From Capra hircus (Eukaryota > Chordata > Mammalia > Artiodactyla > Bovidae), in assembly GCF_001704415.2 (NCBI RefSeq), contig NC_030811.1, positions 7,150,054 to 7,214,053 on the forward strand: 64,000 nt of DNA, written 5' to 3'. The notes beneath the pieces are model-generated. The model searched no databases and was not told the origin of the DNA. It was given only the letters and a program-made list of their open reading frames with translations. Below are positions 1-11,426 of this stretch, in pieces; within the stretch, counting starts at the first letter, position 1, and each line of letters opens with the position of its first letter. The position numbers and the translations under genes were made by a program.

Positions 1-1087
1 TTCTCCAGAGAAAGGTGGTCAGGAATAGCCCCCTGTTAATGTCAGAGGAGTTGGTGAAAGTCATGAAATAGTAAAACAGACAGATTCTGGTTTTGGGGTA
101 GATGCTCGAGAAAGCCTAGTGAGCCTGTTGAGTTCTGAAGCCTTGCTTAACAGTTCTCTTCCACATGATCTTGTCATGGGTGGGATCTCTCATGGTGGCT
201 TCCAGCAGCTACCCTAAGCAGAAACTCTCTCCAACCACTGCTGATCCCAGTTGTGTAATTAAAGCATCCAACCCAATAATCAAGCTGAATTTCATTGAAA
301 GGTAAGGCCTCTCCTTCCCATGGCTTGTACTGGCTTCTGCTGAAGGCTGAGCGGTGTGGGTGGGGCTGCTTCCATCTGAACCTCTGCCCTAGCCTCCTCC
401 TCCTCCAGCCACTGGCCTTGCTTCTGACTCCTCCTTGGTTGGAGGAGAGAGAAGAAACCACTGAAGACAAGTCTGGTGCAATCTGGTCTTTGGGGAATGG
501 AGACACATTTAGTGTCTCTTTTTCTCATGGGGCTCCATTAATGACTCTGCAGATAGCCTCCCCTGGAAATCTACCATGACATGTCCAACTGCTGACTGCT
601 TTCTGCCCTCCAGATGGTCCTTTCAACCCCAGCTCCTGGCAGAGTTGGGATCCATGGCAGACTTCCAGTCAAGTCCCCTTTAAGCTGACTTTGGCTGGCT
701 CCCTCCTATGTGGCCTACAGCTGATTAGTGGGAAGAACACACTTGGGTCCCGCAGTCGGTGAAAGCTATAGTTGCTTCAAATCAGCCTCCTCAATCATTA
801 TCCTCTGGCACATGGCAACATCTTTTATATTTCCCACAAGAGAATCTGGCTTTAAAGTTTGACTCCAGAGGACACTGGTCTTGTCCCCCCAGGAATCTCT
901 TACCATGAAGCACTCATGTCCTCAGGCACACGAAGACCCAGGGGGCCACCTTAATGGTGTGAGGCAAGAGAGAACTCTTGTCCTGTTGGGTAGAGCACAA
1001 GAGGATTCCGCATGGAGCTTCCCTTATGAAATGCCATGGTTACAGAGAGATTACCCTCTTGACTAGCGGAGCCACTACTCTAGGCAT
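1..1087. other. No gene recognised
   Basis: The short open frames here overlap on both strands, have no recognisable domain and no splice-site support. I see no repeat I can name. Confidence 0.5.
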
Positions 1088-1968
1088 CAGTTCAGTTCAG
1101 TTCATTTCAGTCACTCAGTCATGTCCAACTCTTTGGGACCACATGGATCGCAGCACACCAGGCCTCACCAACTCCTGGAGTTCACTCAGACTTACGTCCA
1201 TCGAGTCACTGACGCCATCCAGTCACCTCATCCTCTGTCGTCCCCTTCTCTTCCCGCCCCCAGTCCCTCCCAGCATCAGAGTCTTTTCCAATGAGTCAAC
1301 TCTTCACACGAGGTGGCCAAAGTACTAGAGTTTCAGCTTTAGCATCGTTCCTTCCAAAGAAATCCCAGGGCTGATCTCCTTCAGAATGGACTGGTTGGAT
1401 CTCCTTGCAGTCCAAGGGACCCTCAAGAGTCTTCTCCAACACCACAGTTCAAAAGCATCAATTCTTCAGTGCTCAGCTTTCTTCACAGTCCAACTCTCAC
1501 ATCTACACATGACCACTGGAAAAACCATAGCCTTGACTAGACGGACTTTTGTTGGCAAAGTAATGTCTCTGCTTTTCAACATGCTATCTAGGTTGGTCAT
1601 AACTTTTCTTCCAAGGAGTAAGCATCTTTTAATTTCATGGCTGCAGTCACCATCAACAGTGATTTTGGAGCCCCCCAAAATAAAGTCTGACACTGTTTCC
1701 ACTGTTTCCCCAACTATTTCCCATGAAGTGTTAGGACCAGATGCCATGATCTTCATTTTTCTAATGTTGAGCTTTAAGCCAACTTTTTCACTCTCCTCTT
1801 TCACTTTCATCAAGATGCTCTTTAGTTCCTCTTCACTTTCTGGCATAAGGGTGGTGTCATCTGCATATCTGAGGTTATTGATATTTCTCCCAGCAATCTT
1901 GACTCCAGCTTGTGCTTCTTCCAGCCCAGAGTTTCTCATGATGTACTCTGCATATAAGTTAAATAAAT
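1088..1968 (-). mobile_element. BovB (RTE) LINE, 3' fragment
   Basis: The left edge is the reverse complement of the BovB tail (tandem cagtt units, then a gtcactcagtc-type block). The minus-strand frame at 1466-1999 reads the C-terminal part of the BovB reverse transcriptase, with the catalytic YADD motif, the block VGLKLNIRKMKIMASGPNTS and the stretch ESWTVKKAEH. The copy is 5'-truncated and carries stops outside that frame, so it is dead. Confidence 0.9.
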
Positions 1969-2027
1969 TTGCCAATCCTGAAGGTTGTTGTCCTTCCAAT
2001 CAAACTGTCCTCTTTTACAAAGCCCTT

Positions 2028-2222
2028 TCTTCATAGCTCAGTTGATAAAGAATCTGCCTGCTATGCATGGAGACCCCTGTTCGTTTCCTGGGTCGGGAAG
2101 ATCCCCTGGAGAAGGGAAAGACTACCCAGTTCAGTATTCTGGCCTGGAGAATTCCATGGACTACAGTCCACGAGGTCGCAAAGAGTTGGACACAACTGAG
2201 CCACTTTCACTTTCACTTTCCT
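2028..2222 (+). mobile_element. Bov-tA SINE
   Basis: A tRNA-like head (gctcagttgataaagaatctg) is followed by the BovB-derived A segment, ending at a gagttggacacaactgagcc-type tail with tctttcact repeats. The order head then tail gives plus orientation. Confidence 0.85.
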
Positions 2223-4594
2223 CTTAAACTCTTCAAATACCTACTGAATTATTTGAACAACCACACCTTACAGAACTGGTCAACACCTGCTTTCTTTCAA
2301 GTTCTACTATATCTTTCAGTACATAAGACTGGAATGTGGGGATGTTGTCAGTACTGAGTCACTCAAAATGAATATTTATTGCTAATATCCTGCCACATTC
2401 ACCCTAGGCCTCTCACGTAATCTTCAGTTCAAAATTTCAATGTCGGACCCTCCCTTTGACTCTGATACTCAGCTTGTCATGAACCTAATTGAAGGCTGTC
2501 ACTTCTGAGTCTACCCTGATGGTCTCACCTGCAGACCCTAACTTTCCTCTTTCTGCAAAGAAAGGGGCTTATCATTTCATCATCCACATACACACATCCT
2601 ATACATCCTTCAGAGTAGACCTCAAGCCCGGAATTCTTCCTCAAGTCTTCTCCTATCAATCCTACTTTCCCCAACTATGGATCATGGCTATGCATATTTC
2701 AACCATAGGAATAATACACACAGTGAGTGCGGGAACTTCCTGAGACCTCAGGATTCAGAACCACCTTCAGAGAAAACTGGGATATAATGAAAGTGAAGAT
2801 ACTCTAATGGTCAAGAATTCATGCATCAAGGAAAAGTTGATACTTATGTGATTCATTTGAATTACTCATTTTTCTTCTGAGTATGTTTTACCTTCAAAAA
2901 TAGAACATAGTTCTGGGAGAAAAGAAATCAACTCCTTTAAGTTGCATCTTCATTAGGTCCTAACACAAGCCTAGAAACACAGAAGCTGACTTACTTCATA
3001 ATGCTTCTGCAAATCCCTGAGAGAAAATATCATCCAAATGGTTCATAAAGGAAATATGTCTGGGCAGTGCATGATTGTTTGCTCACGGAGATAATGTTGC
3101 ACTGATGAATCGCTCACAAGGAACTAGCTAGAAACATAAGATTCTGTTATAGCAAATAGCAGTTGGGGCCTGTGGTGTTATTTCACGTATACTATGAATG
3201 TTTCTCACAACAGACTTTCCTTCCACGTTGTCTTATTCCATTCAAAGTATTTGTGATGAACTTAGAATGAGCAGATATTTGAGATGTTATTTTTTGAGAT
3301 TTAATCTCCAGTCCCTCTGTCCTTAAGTTTCATGGATGCAGTAAACACTCTGTCACTTTCACAGACAAAACAAAGGACAGCTGTAAAAATTCCAGATATT
3401 TGAGTTTGAGTTACCTGCCATATGTATTTTAATATAAACTCATCTCTGTATCACTGAAGTTTTGTAATGATTTTAGCAAGACAGAAACTTTAATGTGCTC
3501 ACTGCCAATGTCACAGTCTATGTGGGTAAAATTTTCCCAGAGATTTCAACAGTCACGTGAGACTTTCCTCCTGTCAGAGGATTGAAAAATAAATAAATAA
3601 ATAAATAAAAATCAGGGAATGCTTTCAAATAGAAAAAGAAGTAGGCATCATAAGATGTATCCATCAAGATTCTAGCAGAAAAAAGATGGTCTATAGTGAT
3701 ATTCTTGAAGCTGAGTCTAATGAAGAGGCTTCCTATGAGCTATGGATACAAGGTTTGGAAATGACAAGGGAGAGGTCCAGTAACAGTGAGGAAATTGTGT
3801 CAGTACCCTAAGTGGTGAACAAAAAGGTAGAATCCAGAAAGAGAGTTGGGTGGAGAGATCTCAAAGAGAGGAGCTATGACCTTCAACTTGGGGGTAGCAA
3901 CTACTCAGAGATGACCCTGCAGGGAGAGAGGCAGGAGAACAGATATACTGATCTTGCTTTTCTACCTTCAAGAGATCTCCTGCTTGGATTTCCTTTAGCA
4001 GAAACCAAGCAGAGGACCGACAGCAAGAGACCCACTGATGTAGTCCATGCAGATCAGCCTCCCAGGCAACAAGCTAGATTGAGGGGGGGAGGGGGGTGAA
4101 GTGTGGATGTGCAGAGGCAAACGAAACTATCTGATAGAGAAGAGGTTTTTATATTACAGTTAGGAGCACTTGAAGTTAGGACAGTACCTTAAAAGAGGGT
4201 GAGAGCACACTGGTGGGGTTGGACCCATGTCTTGTGAAAGTTTCCTAGGTGGAGGTCTTGTGCCTCTGCTCTGGTGGATGGAACTGAAGGGCAGTGCTGT
4301 GTCTAGCAGTGTGTGTTCAGGTGTTTATGGGTTTGATGTGGCTTTGGGCAGTCCTTCTGCTAATGGTAAGGGTTGTGTTTCTGTTTTGCAAATAGTTTGG
4401 CGTGAAGTGTCCAGGACTGAAGGTTTTGGGTCTTTGGGTGGGGCTTTGGCTTACTGTTTACATGGAGCCCTTTGGGAGAGCTCCTGTCAATTAACGTTCC
4501 ATTAGCAAATGTGCTGTTTGATGCAGAGATCTCGAATCCCTAGGTTGTGCTCTGTGACAACCAACAGGGATGGAAGGAGGGTTCAAGAGGGAGG
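2223..4594. other. No gene recognised
   Basis: This stretch is AT-rich in its first half and carries a simple AAAT repeat. The open frames at 2489-2743, 3812-4099 and 4227-4505 have no recognisable domain and no exon signals that I can defend. A G-rich run lies at about 4081-4097. Confidence 0.45.
3585..3611. repeat. (AAAT)n microsatellite
   Basis: Tandem aaat units, about six copies, with a clean core. Confidence 0.9.
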
Positions 4595-4685
4595 GGACAT
4601 ATGTGTACCTATCACTGATTCATGTTGATATATGGCAGGAACCAACATAATACTGGAAAGCGATTTCTTCCAATTAAAAAAATTA
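4595..4685 (+). mobile_element. L1 3' end fragment
   Basis: It carries the phrase gattcatgttgatatatgg, then ggaaccaacataatactgg and an A-rich end. The same block recurs at about 46395-46505 and, inverted, at 34130-34228. This is the ruminant L1 3' terminus pattern. The subfamily is not resolved. Confidence 0.65.
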
Positions 4686-4741
4686 AGATGTCTAAAAAGA
4701 TCAAACTAGTGCCTTTGAAACAGCTTTAACTTTAAAAGCAA

Positions 4742-5022
4742 GCAGCTGCTGCTGCTGCTGCTGCTAAGTCACTTCAGTTGTGTCCGACTCTGTGTGACCC
4801 CATAGACGGCAGCCCACCAGGCTCCCCCATCCCTGGGATTCTCCAGGCAAGAACACTGGAGTGGGGTGCCATTTCCTTCTCCAATGCGTGAAAGTGAAAA
4901 GTGAAAGGGAAGTCACTCAGTCATATCCGACTCTTCGTGACCCCATGGACTGCAGCCCACTAGCCATCCATGGGATTCTCCAGGCAAGAGTACTGGAGTG
5001 GGGTTCCATTGCCTTCTCCAAA
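4742..5022 (-). mobile_element. BOV-A2 SINE (dimer)
   Basis: Two BovB-tail-derived monomers lie in tandem, joined by a gtgaaagtgaaaagtgaaa-like linker. The (CTG)n run at the left edge is the reverse complement of the usual (AGC)n tail, so the element is on the minus strand. Confidence 0.85.
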
Positions 5023-5232
5023 ACAAGCAGATATGAATTAAAATTCAGCTCTATTGATCACAAGGCAAGAATTCAGATGGCTCTAGTCAAATTACTTATA
5101 GTCCTGAGACTCACTGTCATCTTTTCTATAGGGTTGTTATCATAATTAATTTAAATAAAATGACATACGAAATAGTTTTGTGTAGAATAACAGTCATGTT
5201 AATCTGTACTATACTTAAATGGCATTGATAGC

Positions 5233-5266
5233 AAAAAAAAAAAAAAAGAGAGAGAGAGAGAGAGAT
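5233..5266. repeat. (A)n(GA)n tract
   Basis: About 15 A residues followed by about ten GA dinucleotides. It may be a decayed retroposon tail. Confidence 0.85.
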
Positions 5267-5628
5267 ACATTTAATAACAAAAAGAGGAGAGAATAAAACA
5301 AGAGAATTTGCCAACTTCCACATCTCCATGAACCATAGAATAATGGTGCCAGAGAAGCCCATGTTTCACAAACAAAGTTCTCCTAGGTGTGGATTCAAAT
5401 AATACACCAGTTATTGCATCAGTGGGGCCTACACTTAACATAGGCAATCTTTCTTATTTGAATTTTCCCAAATTGAATCTTTGAACTCTACAAAATGGAT
5501 CATTACCTGGTTATGTCAATTTCATACACTCTTAAATTTGTTGGCATTGTGTGGAAGAACAGGTAGGAGCCAGGAGTGTTGGGGAATGAGCTGGGAAGTT
5601 ATTTAATCTGGTTGACTCTCACTGTATG

Positions 5629-5841
5629 GGTTTCCCAGATGATGCTAGTGGTAAAGAATCCCCCTACCAATGTATGAGATGTAAGTGATGTGCGTTTGAC
5701 CCCTGGTTCAGGAAGATCCCCTGAAGGGTGGCATGGAAACCCACTCCAATATTCTTGCCTGGAGAATCCCATGGACAGACGAGCCTGGTGAACTACAGTT
5801 CACAGGGTTGCAAAGAGTCGGACAGGATTGATACAACTTAG
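5629..5841 (+). mobile_element. Bov-tA SINE
   Basis: A diverged tRNA-like head (gtaaagaatccccctaccaat) is followed by the A segment with ggagaatcccatggacag and gcaaagagtcggacagg. Plus orientation. Confidence 0.8.
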
Positions 5842-5857
5842 CCTGCTTGCATGCAGC

Positions 5858-6330
5858 CCTCACTGCATAACAAATCATCCCAAAACATAGTGGTTTAAAA
5901 GAACAGTAATCATTTATTTTTCTCACGAATCTGCAATTTGGGCAGGACCCCGTGGGGAAGACTCATCTTTGCTCTTTGCAGTTTCATCAGCTGGCAGCTG
6001 CAGAATGCACTCTGTGCTGCCTCACTTGCAAGGCCAGCAAGCTGATTCTGGATGGCAGATGAACTATCAGCCAGGGGAGTGGACCAGTGACTTCAGGTTC
6101 TCTTCATGGGGGCGACCTCTACTCAGGCTTTCTCAAGGGAAGGAAGGGTGGGCAAATTACAAGGGTAACCAATGTGGAAGAGCAAGGAGGCCTTTTCCCT
6201 ATCTAAGCTTTGAAGTCACACGGTGTTGCTTCAAGCACCCACTATTTCTCAAAGCAGTCACAAAGTCCCTCCAATTTCAAGGTAGGGGACATAGACCCAT
6301 AGCTCAAGGGAAAGAGATCATAAGAGGATT
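5858..6330 (+). repeat. Old interspersed repeat, family unsure
   Basis: It begins with the block aaaacatagtggtttaaaag followed by catttatttttctcacg, a pattern I associate with an old mammal-wide repeat. A possible, weaker relative is at 47712-48118. I cannot name the family from the sequence alone. Confidence 0.35.
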
Positions 6331-6434
6331 TAGATTGTAAGAAGTCAGAAGATAGGGTTTTAACCATCTTTGGAAAATAAACACTACCACATTAACAAGG
6401 TTTAGTAAACTGAGGAGGAAAAATAAACTTTATA

Positions 6435-7307
6435 CTACCACAACATGTACCATATTTTTGAAAGCATATTTCTAATCATGTTGAATGTAACTTGAAATAT
6501 ATTCATCTCAGCTTCTTCCCGTATATTTTTCATTCGTTCATCAGGCTTCTGCATTAGCAACTTTATTTGTTTCTCCTTTTCTTCTGGTGGTTTATGGGCA
6601 TATTTCTTTTCTACTAGTTTAATTTTGTTTTGTAAATCGTCAGCATAGACTTTCTTCAAGTGTTCCTCTTGCTGTCTTAGCTTTTGGTCTATGTTCTTGT
6701 AAATGGGGTCAGAAAAGTAAGCCCCCCGGTTGTTCTGCTCCATCTTGTCTATCAGTTCCACCAGCTCCTGCACCTGAGCTTCCTTCTCAGCCTGCTCTGT
6801 GTTTTTGCTGTTACTGATGGCACAGCAGCGGTCTCCACACTCCTGGAGGAGGCTTCGTAGGTTTACATCTGCATCCTTCAAACAGTCGCTCAGGCTCTGG
6901 TCCCCCAGTTCATCTCTGCAACTTCATGGCTGCTTCCCCAAACAGATTCTTGACCAACGCCACGGTTTGCTGCTCTTCCTCTGTGTGGTAGCCCAGTCTC
7001 AGGACCAAGACGATGGCGTGAGGTCCGGGACAGGAGGCAAGGATACATCTGCTGATTTCCCTGCAGGTGGTATTCAGGCTCTCCTTGGTGTCAAAGAGCC
7101 CTTGGGTGTCAACAACGAGAAGCTGTCTCCCCTTCCGTTTCCAGGATGCTTCTGACAAGTTTTGGTAACAGCTTGGGCAGCAATCTCAGACTCGAATACT
7201 TCCCCCACCCCCCGCCCCCCCAGGATGGTGTTTGCAGTCACACTTTTCCCACTTCCGGTCTTCCCGACCAGCAGGATCCTCAGAGCTCTGTATGGCGTGG
7301 CAGCCAT
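6435..7307 (-). pseudogene. GIMAP7-like pseudogene
   Basis: GIMAP proteins are septin-related GTPases of lymphocyte survival, acting at intracellular membranes. The ATG at 7307-7305 opens MAATPYRALRILLVGKTGSG, placing the P-loop (G1) where GIMAP7 has it. This frame fails near 7158, where the coding shifts one frame. The next segment (about 7158-6910) carries the G3 region as DTQGLFDT, with Q in place of the usual P, then the CPGPHAIVLVL block. Near 6908 a small deletion removes the sequence before and including most of the G4 motif, and the frame shifts again. The segment from about 6899 to the stop at 6435 holds the remnant DELGDQSLSDCL, the G5-like CCAISNS and the charged coiled-coil tail. 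Most of the GIMAP7 coding exon is therefore present, but it cannot encode a working GTPase. I name it GIMAP7 because the block IAAQAVTK and the spacing match that member better than GIMAP4. It lies on the strand opposite to the GIMAP4-like gene at 47-51 kb. Confidence 0.82.
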
Positions 7308-7519
7308 GTTTACAACAAGAGATTCTGGCACGAAGGCACCCGCACCACTTTAAGAAAAGGTAGGAGAGAGGAAAATGGTCAATATAGGTAAGTAGGAACC
7401 ATTCCCACTCTCTTTTTTCCCCCTTCTTTTCCTCCCTGAATGTTTCTAATGTTATTGACCCCGGTAGAGACAGAAAATTTAAACAGTTGAATTGTTATTT
7501 AAGAAATAACCAAGTAGTT

Positions 7520-7965
7520 AGAGTTTCCCCACCAAAGTGTCAGGTCCTGATGGTTTCACAGGGAACTCATGAAGCCTTTAAAGGCCTAATAATCTCAGTC
7601 TACTCAAACTATTCCTGATCACATAGCTATGAAGGAAATTTTTTTTTCTATGAATCAAGTGTAATGTTGATTCCAAAAGCTAACAAAGATTTCACAATAA
7701 ATAAAGCTATAGATATGTATGTCTCATGTATAAATATTGATACAAAACTCCTAAATAAATTATTAGATGTGAAAAGCAGTATCACATGAGTAAGTATGAT
7801 TGTTTCAGAAATACTAGGGTGATTCAACATGAGGATTTTGACTGTTACAATACATTCCATTAAGAGGTTAAGTAGAAAAGTAACTAGGTGCAGAAGAGTC
7901 ATTTGGCCAAATTCAATCCTGATTCATATTTAAAGCAGTTCATCAAATTTAAGTTAATTGATTCT
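7520..7965 (+). mobile_element. Old L1 ORF2 fragment
   Basis: A decayed plus-strand frame retains INIDTKLLNKLL, which resembles the RT block of L1 ORF2. Stops and shifts are frequent. Part of it (about 7780-7965) pairs as an inverted copy with 9996-10170. Confidence 0.55.
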
Positions 7966-7978
7966 TCTTTAACATGAT

Positions 7979-8004
7979 TATATATATATATATACATATA
8001 TATA
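7979..8004. repeat. (TA)n tract
   Basis: Alternating TA with one CA interruption. AT-rich DNA follows. Confidence 0.85.
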
Positions 8005-8059
8005 AATTTAAAATTTTTGATCACTTGTTTTTTCATGTAACTAAAATCGTTTGTTTTTC

Positions 8060-8258
8060 AGGAACTAAGTTGTGTCCAGCTCTTTTGTGACCCCATTTAC
8101 TGTAGCCTGCCTGGATTCTCTGTCCATGGCATTTCCCAAACAAGAATACTAGAGTGGGTTGCCATTTCCTTCTCCAGAGTATCCTCCTGACCTAGGGATC
8201 CAACTCAAGTCTTCTACATTGGCAGGCAGATTCTTTGCCATTGAGCCACCTGGGCTCT
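8060..8258 (-). mobile_element. Bov-tA SINE
   Basis: The A segment comes first (aagttgtgtccagctctt) and the tRNA-like head last (gcaggcagattctttgccat then gagccacctggg), so the element is on the minus strand. It sits head to head with the plus copy that follows. Confidence 0.85.
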
Positions 8259-8261
8259 GAT

Positions 8262-8478
8262 AGCTCAGTTGGTGAACCACCTGGGACCTAATGGCTCAGC
8301 TGGTAAAGAATCTGCCTGCAATGCAGGAGACCCCAGTTCAATCCCTGGATTGGGAAGGTCCCCTGGAGAAGGGAAAGGCTACCCACTCCAGTATTCTGGC
8401 TCGCAGAATTCCATGGACTGTATAGTCCATGCGTTTGCAGAGTTGGACATGACTGAGTGACTTTCACTTTTCACAGCT
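8262..8478 (+). mobile_element. Bov-tA SINE
   Basis: The head starts with a short duplicated gctcagttggt/gctcagctggt block, continues to gtaaagaatctgcctgcaat and ends in gacatgactgagtgactttc. Plus orientation. It forms an inverted pair with 8060-8258. Confidence 0.85.
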
Positions 8479-8591
8479 GGGAAACCCAGCAACTAAAGCA
8501 GTTGATTATGAAATTTATTTGGATGAAGAAAAAAAAAATTAGCCTGGGCAATGAAGCAAAAAAAAAAAAAAAAAGAGGTAAGATTAGCTTT

Positions 8592-9640
8592 CAGTTCAGT
8601 TCAGTCACTCAGTCACGTCTGACTCTTTGTAACCCCATGAATTGCAGCATGCCAGGCCTCCCTGTCCATCACCAACTCCCGGAGTTCACTCAAACTCATG
8701 TCCATCGAGTCAGTGACGTCATCCAGCCATCTCATCCTCTGTCATCCCCTTCTCCTCATGCCCCCATCTCTCCCAGCATCAGGGTCTTTTCCAATGAGTC
8801 AACTCTTCACATGATGTAGCCAAAGTATTGGAGTTTCAGCTTTAGCATCATTCCTTCCAAAGAACACCCAGGACTGATCTCCTTTAGAATGGACTGGTTG
8901 GATCTCCTTGCAGTCCAAGGGACTCTCAAGAGTCTTCTCCAACACCACAGTTCAAAAGCATCAATTCTTCAGTGCTCAGCCTTCTTCACAGTCCAACTCT
9001 CACATCCATACATGACCACTGGAAAAACAATAGCCTTGACTAGATGGACTTTTGTTGGCATAGTATCTCTGCTTTTCAATATGCCATTTAGGTTGGTCAT
9101 AACTTTCCTTCCAAGGAGTAAGCATCTTTTAATTTCATGGCTGCAACCACTATCTGCAGTGATTTTGGAGCCCAAAAAAATAAAGTCTGACACTGTTTCC
9201 ACAGTTTCCCCATCTATTTCCCATGAAGTGTTGGGACCAGATGCCATGATCTTAGTTTTCTGAATGTTGAGCTTTAAGCCAACTTTTTCACTCTCCTCTT
9301 TCACTTTCATCAAGAGGCTCTTTAGTTCTTCACTTTCTGCCAAAAAGATGGTGTCATCTGCATATCTGACGTTATTGATATTTCTCCCAGCAATCTCAAT
9401 TCCAGCTTGTGCTTCTTCCAGCCCAGCATTTCTCATGATGTCCTGTGCACATAAGTTAAATAAGCAGGGTGACAATATACAGCCTTCACGTACTCCTTTT
9501 CCTGTTTGGAACTAGTCTGTTGTTCCATATCCAGTTCTAACTGTTGCTTCCTGTCTTGCATATAGGTTTCTCAAGAGGCAGGCCAGGTGGTCTGGTATTC
9601 CCATCTCTTTCAGAATTTTCCACAATTTTCTTATTAGTCC
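8592..9640 (-). mobile_element. BovB LINE, 3' half
   Basis: The reversed BovB tail is at the left edge. The minus frame 8969-9475 reads reverse transcriptase from SPCLFNLCAQDIMRNAGLEE through RYADD to the ESWTVKKAEH region, without a stop in that stretch. A second frame at 9500-9640 continues upstream RT (the NLYAGQEA-type region), so the copy is longer than the one at 1.1 kb. It is 5'-truncated. Confidence 0.9.
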
Positions 9641-9995
9641 ACCTTTTTTCCCACTGATGTAAGATGATGCTTTAGTGAATATAAATATAACATAATATAA
9701 CTAAACAATATAAATGAGTATAGTGTGATCAATTTAATCTATTTCTGAATTTTGTTTGTGTTTCACTGTTCTATCTATTCATGCACCATACTGTTTTAAT
9801 TATAGAAATGATAATGTTCTACTATCTGGTAAAGCTTCTGGTCTTTCTGCTCTTCCTTCATTGATGATTTTCCTTTACTGTCAAGGCTACCTTTTCTATT
9901 TTCTTCATTCAAATGAACTTTATACTCAACTATATTGCATAAAAAAAAGTGATGACAGAAATGTTTTAAATTTATATTTATGTAAAGACATGTTA
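9641..9995. other. AT-rich, no gene seen
   Basis: Nothing codes convincingly here. The overlapping short frames on both strands lack any motif. Confidence 0.4.
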
Positions 9996-10170
9996 AAGAA
10001 GTATCTAATGTAAATTTTATAAACTGCCTTAAACATGAACCAGTGTTGAATTTGGCCAAGTGACTCTTCTGCACCTGTTTAGTTTTCTTCTTAATCTATA
10101 ACTAGAATGGGTTGTAAGAATCAATTTTTTCATGTTGGGCCACCCTAATATTTCTGAAATGATCATACTA
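9996..10170 (-). mobile_element. Old L1-like fragment, inverted copy
   Basis: Reverse-complemented, it aligns with 7780-7965. Shared blocks include gtgcagaagagtca followed by ttggccaaattca. Divergence is visible, so the two are separate old copies of the same repeat in opposite orientation. Confidence 0.55.
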
Positions 10171-10716
10171 TCATGATGTATTCCTTTTTAGTGTCTAATA
10201 ATGGCCTCTTCTTCCACCATCAGGATCATGGAATGGCTAAGAATTCAGGGGTTATCAAAGCAAATATGGGTTTTGGAGGTATGGGACTAAGAAACATTTC
10301 TAGGCAAATAGAGAGGGGAATTGTGTCTTTTCTGAGAGTAATAGAAAAATGTGAGAGAAAAACACATTTCCTTGTTTCTTCTTTTCTTACTGTTGGAAAC
10401 AAGTAGTAAATAAAGCTGATATCTATAACTGTCTGTAGCCATCCATCGCTGTCATAACTGCTGAGAGTCAGCAACACTGGGATGAGAAGGCCTGGACTAG
10501 AAGTGGTCTCTCACTCCAAGGCCCCTGAAGCCAAGGGCACCAAGAACAGTCCCCATCATGTAGCCTCCCTTTTATGACCACTGTTCTCTTTACCACTGTG
10601 GGAGGTTTATAACTATAACCACCAATCTCTGAGAAGCAGTGTGGGTAAGCAGACCAGGGTTCACAATTACTGCCAGTGGAAGTGTGGGTATATGTTCTCG
10701 TTGTTGCTGTTGTCTT
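10171..10716. other. No gene recognised
   Basis: The short frames at 10173-10406 and 10226-10477 overlap on opposite strands and show no domain. No repeat identified. Confidence 0.4.
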
Positions 10717-11255
10717 TGTTGTTCAGTCACTCAGTCGTGTCCAACTCTTTGTGACACCATGGACTGCATCACAGCAGACTTCCCTGTCCTTCACCATCTG
10801 TCAGAGTTTTCTCAAACTCCCATGTCCATTGAGTCGATGATGCCATCCAACTATCCCATCCTCTGTCATCCCCTCTCCTGCCTTCAGTCTTTCCCAGCAT
10901 CAGGGTCTTTTCCAATGAGACACCGCTTCACATCAGGTGGCCAAAATATTGGAGTGTCTGCTTTAGAGTCAGTCCTTTCAGTGAATATTCAGGATTGATT
11001 TCCTTGAGGATTGCCTGGTTGAATCTCCTTGATGTCCAAGGGACTCTTGAGAGTCTTCTCCAGCTCCACAGTTCAAAAGCATCGATTCTTCGGTGCTCAG
11101 CCTTCTTTATAGTCCAACTCACATCCATACATGACTACTGGAAAAACCATAGCTTTGACTATACAGATCTTTGTCCTCAAAGTCTCTGCTTTTTAATACA
11201 CTGTCTAGGTTTGTCATAGCTTTTCTTCCCAGGAGCAAGTTTTTCTTCCAAGGAG
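10717..11255 (-). mobile_element. BovB LINE, 3' end fragment
   Basis: It starts with the reversed tail (gttcagtcactcagtcgtgtc) and extends to the SWTIKKAEHRRIDAFELW region of the minus frame. Only the end of the RT and the 3' region remain. Confidence 0.85.
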
Positions 11256-11426
11256 GGACCTCTGGATGGAGACAAATCCGCTGCCTGCTCCGGTGCCCTC
11301 AGCCACTGCAATCATCCCCATGAAGCACCCTGAGGGCACTCAATGTGAAAGCACCAGATACTGGCCCCAGATAGCTCAGTGTACATCAAAGGAATCATTT
11401 CAAAGGTGCAATAATTTCATTGCACC

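Noticed and set aside
295..579. Leucine-rich 94-codon plus frame that resembles a signal peptide
   Set aside because: Opposite-strand frames of similar size overlap it, and there is no splice or domain support.
978..1328. 116-codon plus frame
   Set aside because: Its second half is the antisense of the BovB tail, so the frame is a by-product of the repeat.
1386..2036. 216-codon plus frame
   Set aside because: It is the antisense shadow of the BovB reverse transcriptase on the minus strand.
2028..2222. tRNA-like sequence in Bov-tA heads as possible tRNA genes
   Set aside because: The heads are SINE promoters fused to BovB tails. No cloverleaf closes and the element ends are repeat-derived. 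The same holds for the other Bov-tA and CHR copies.
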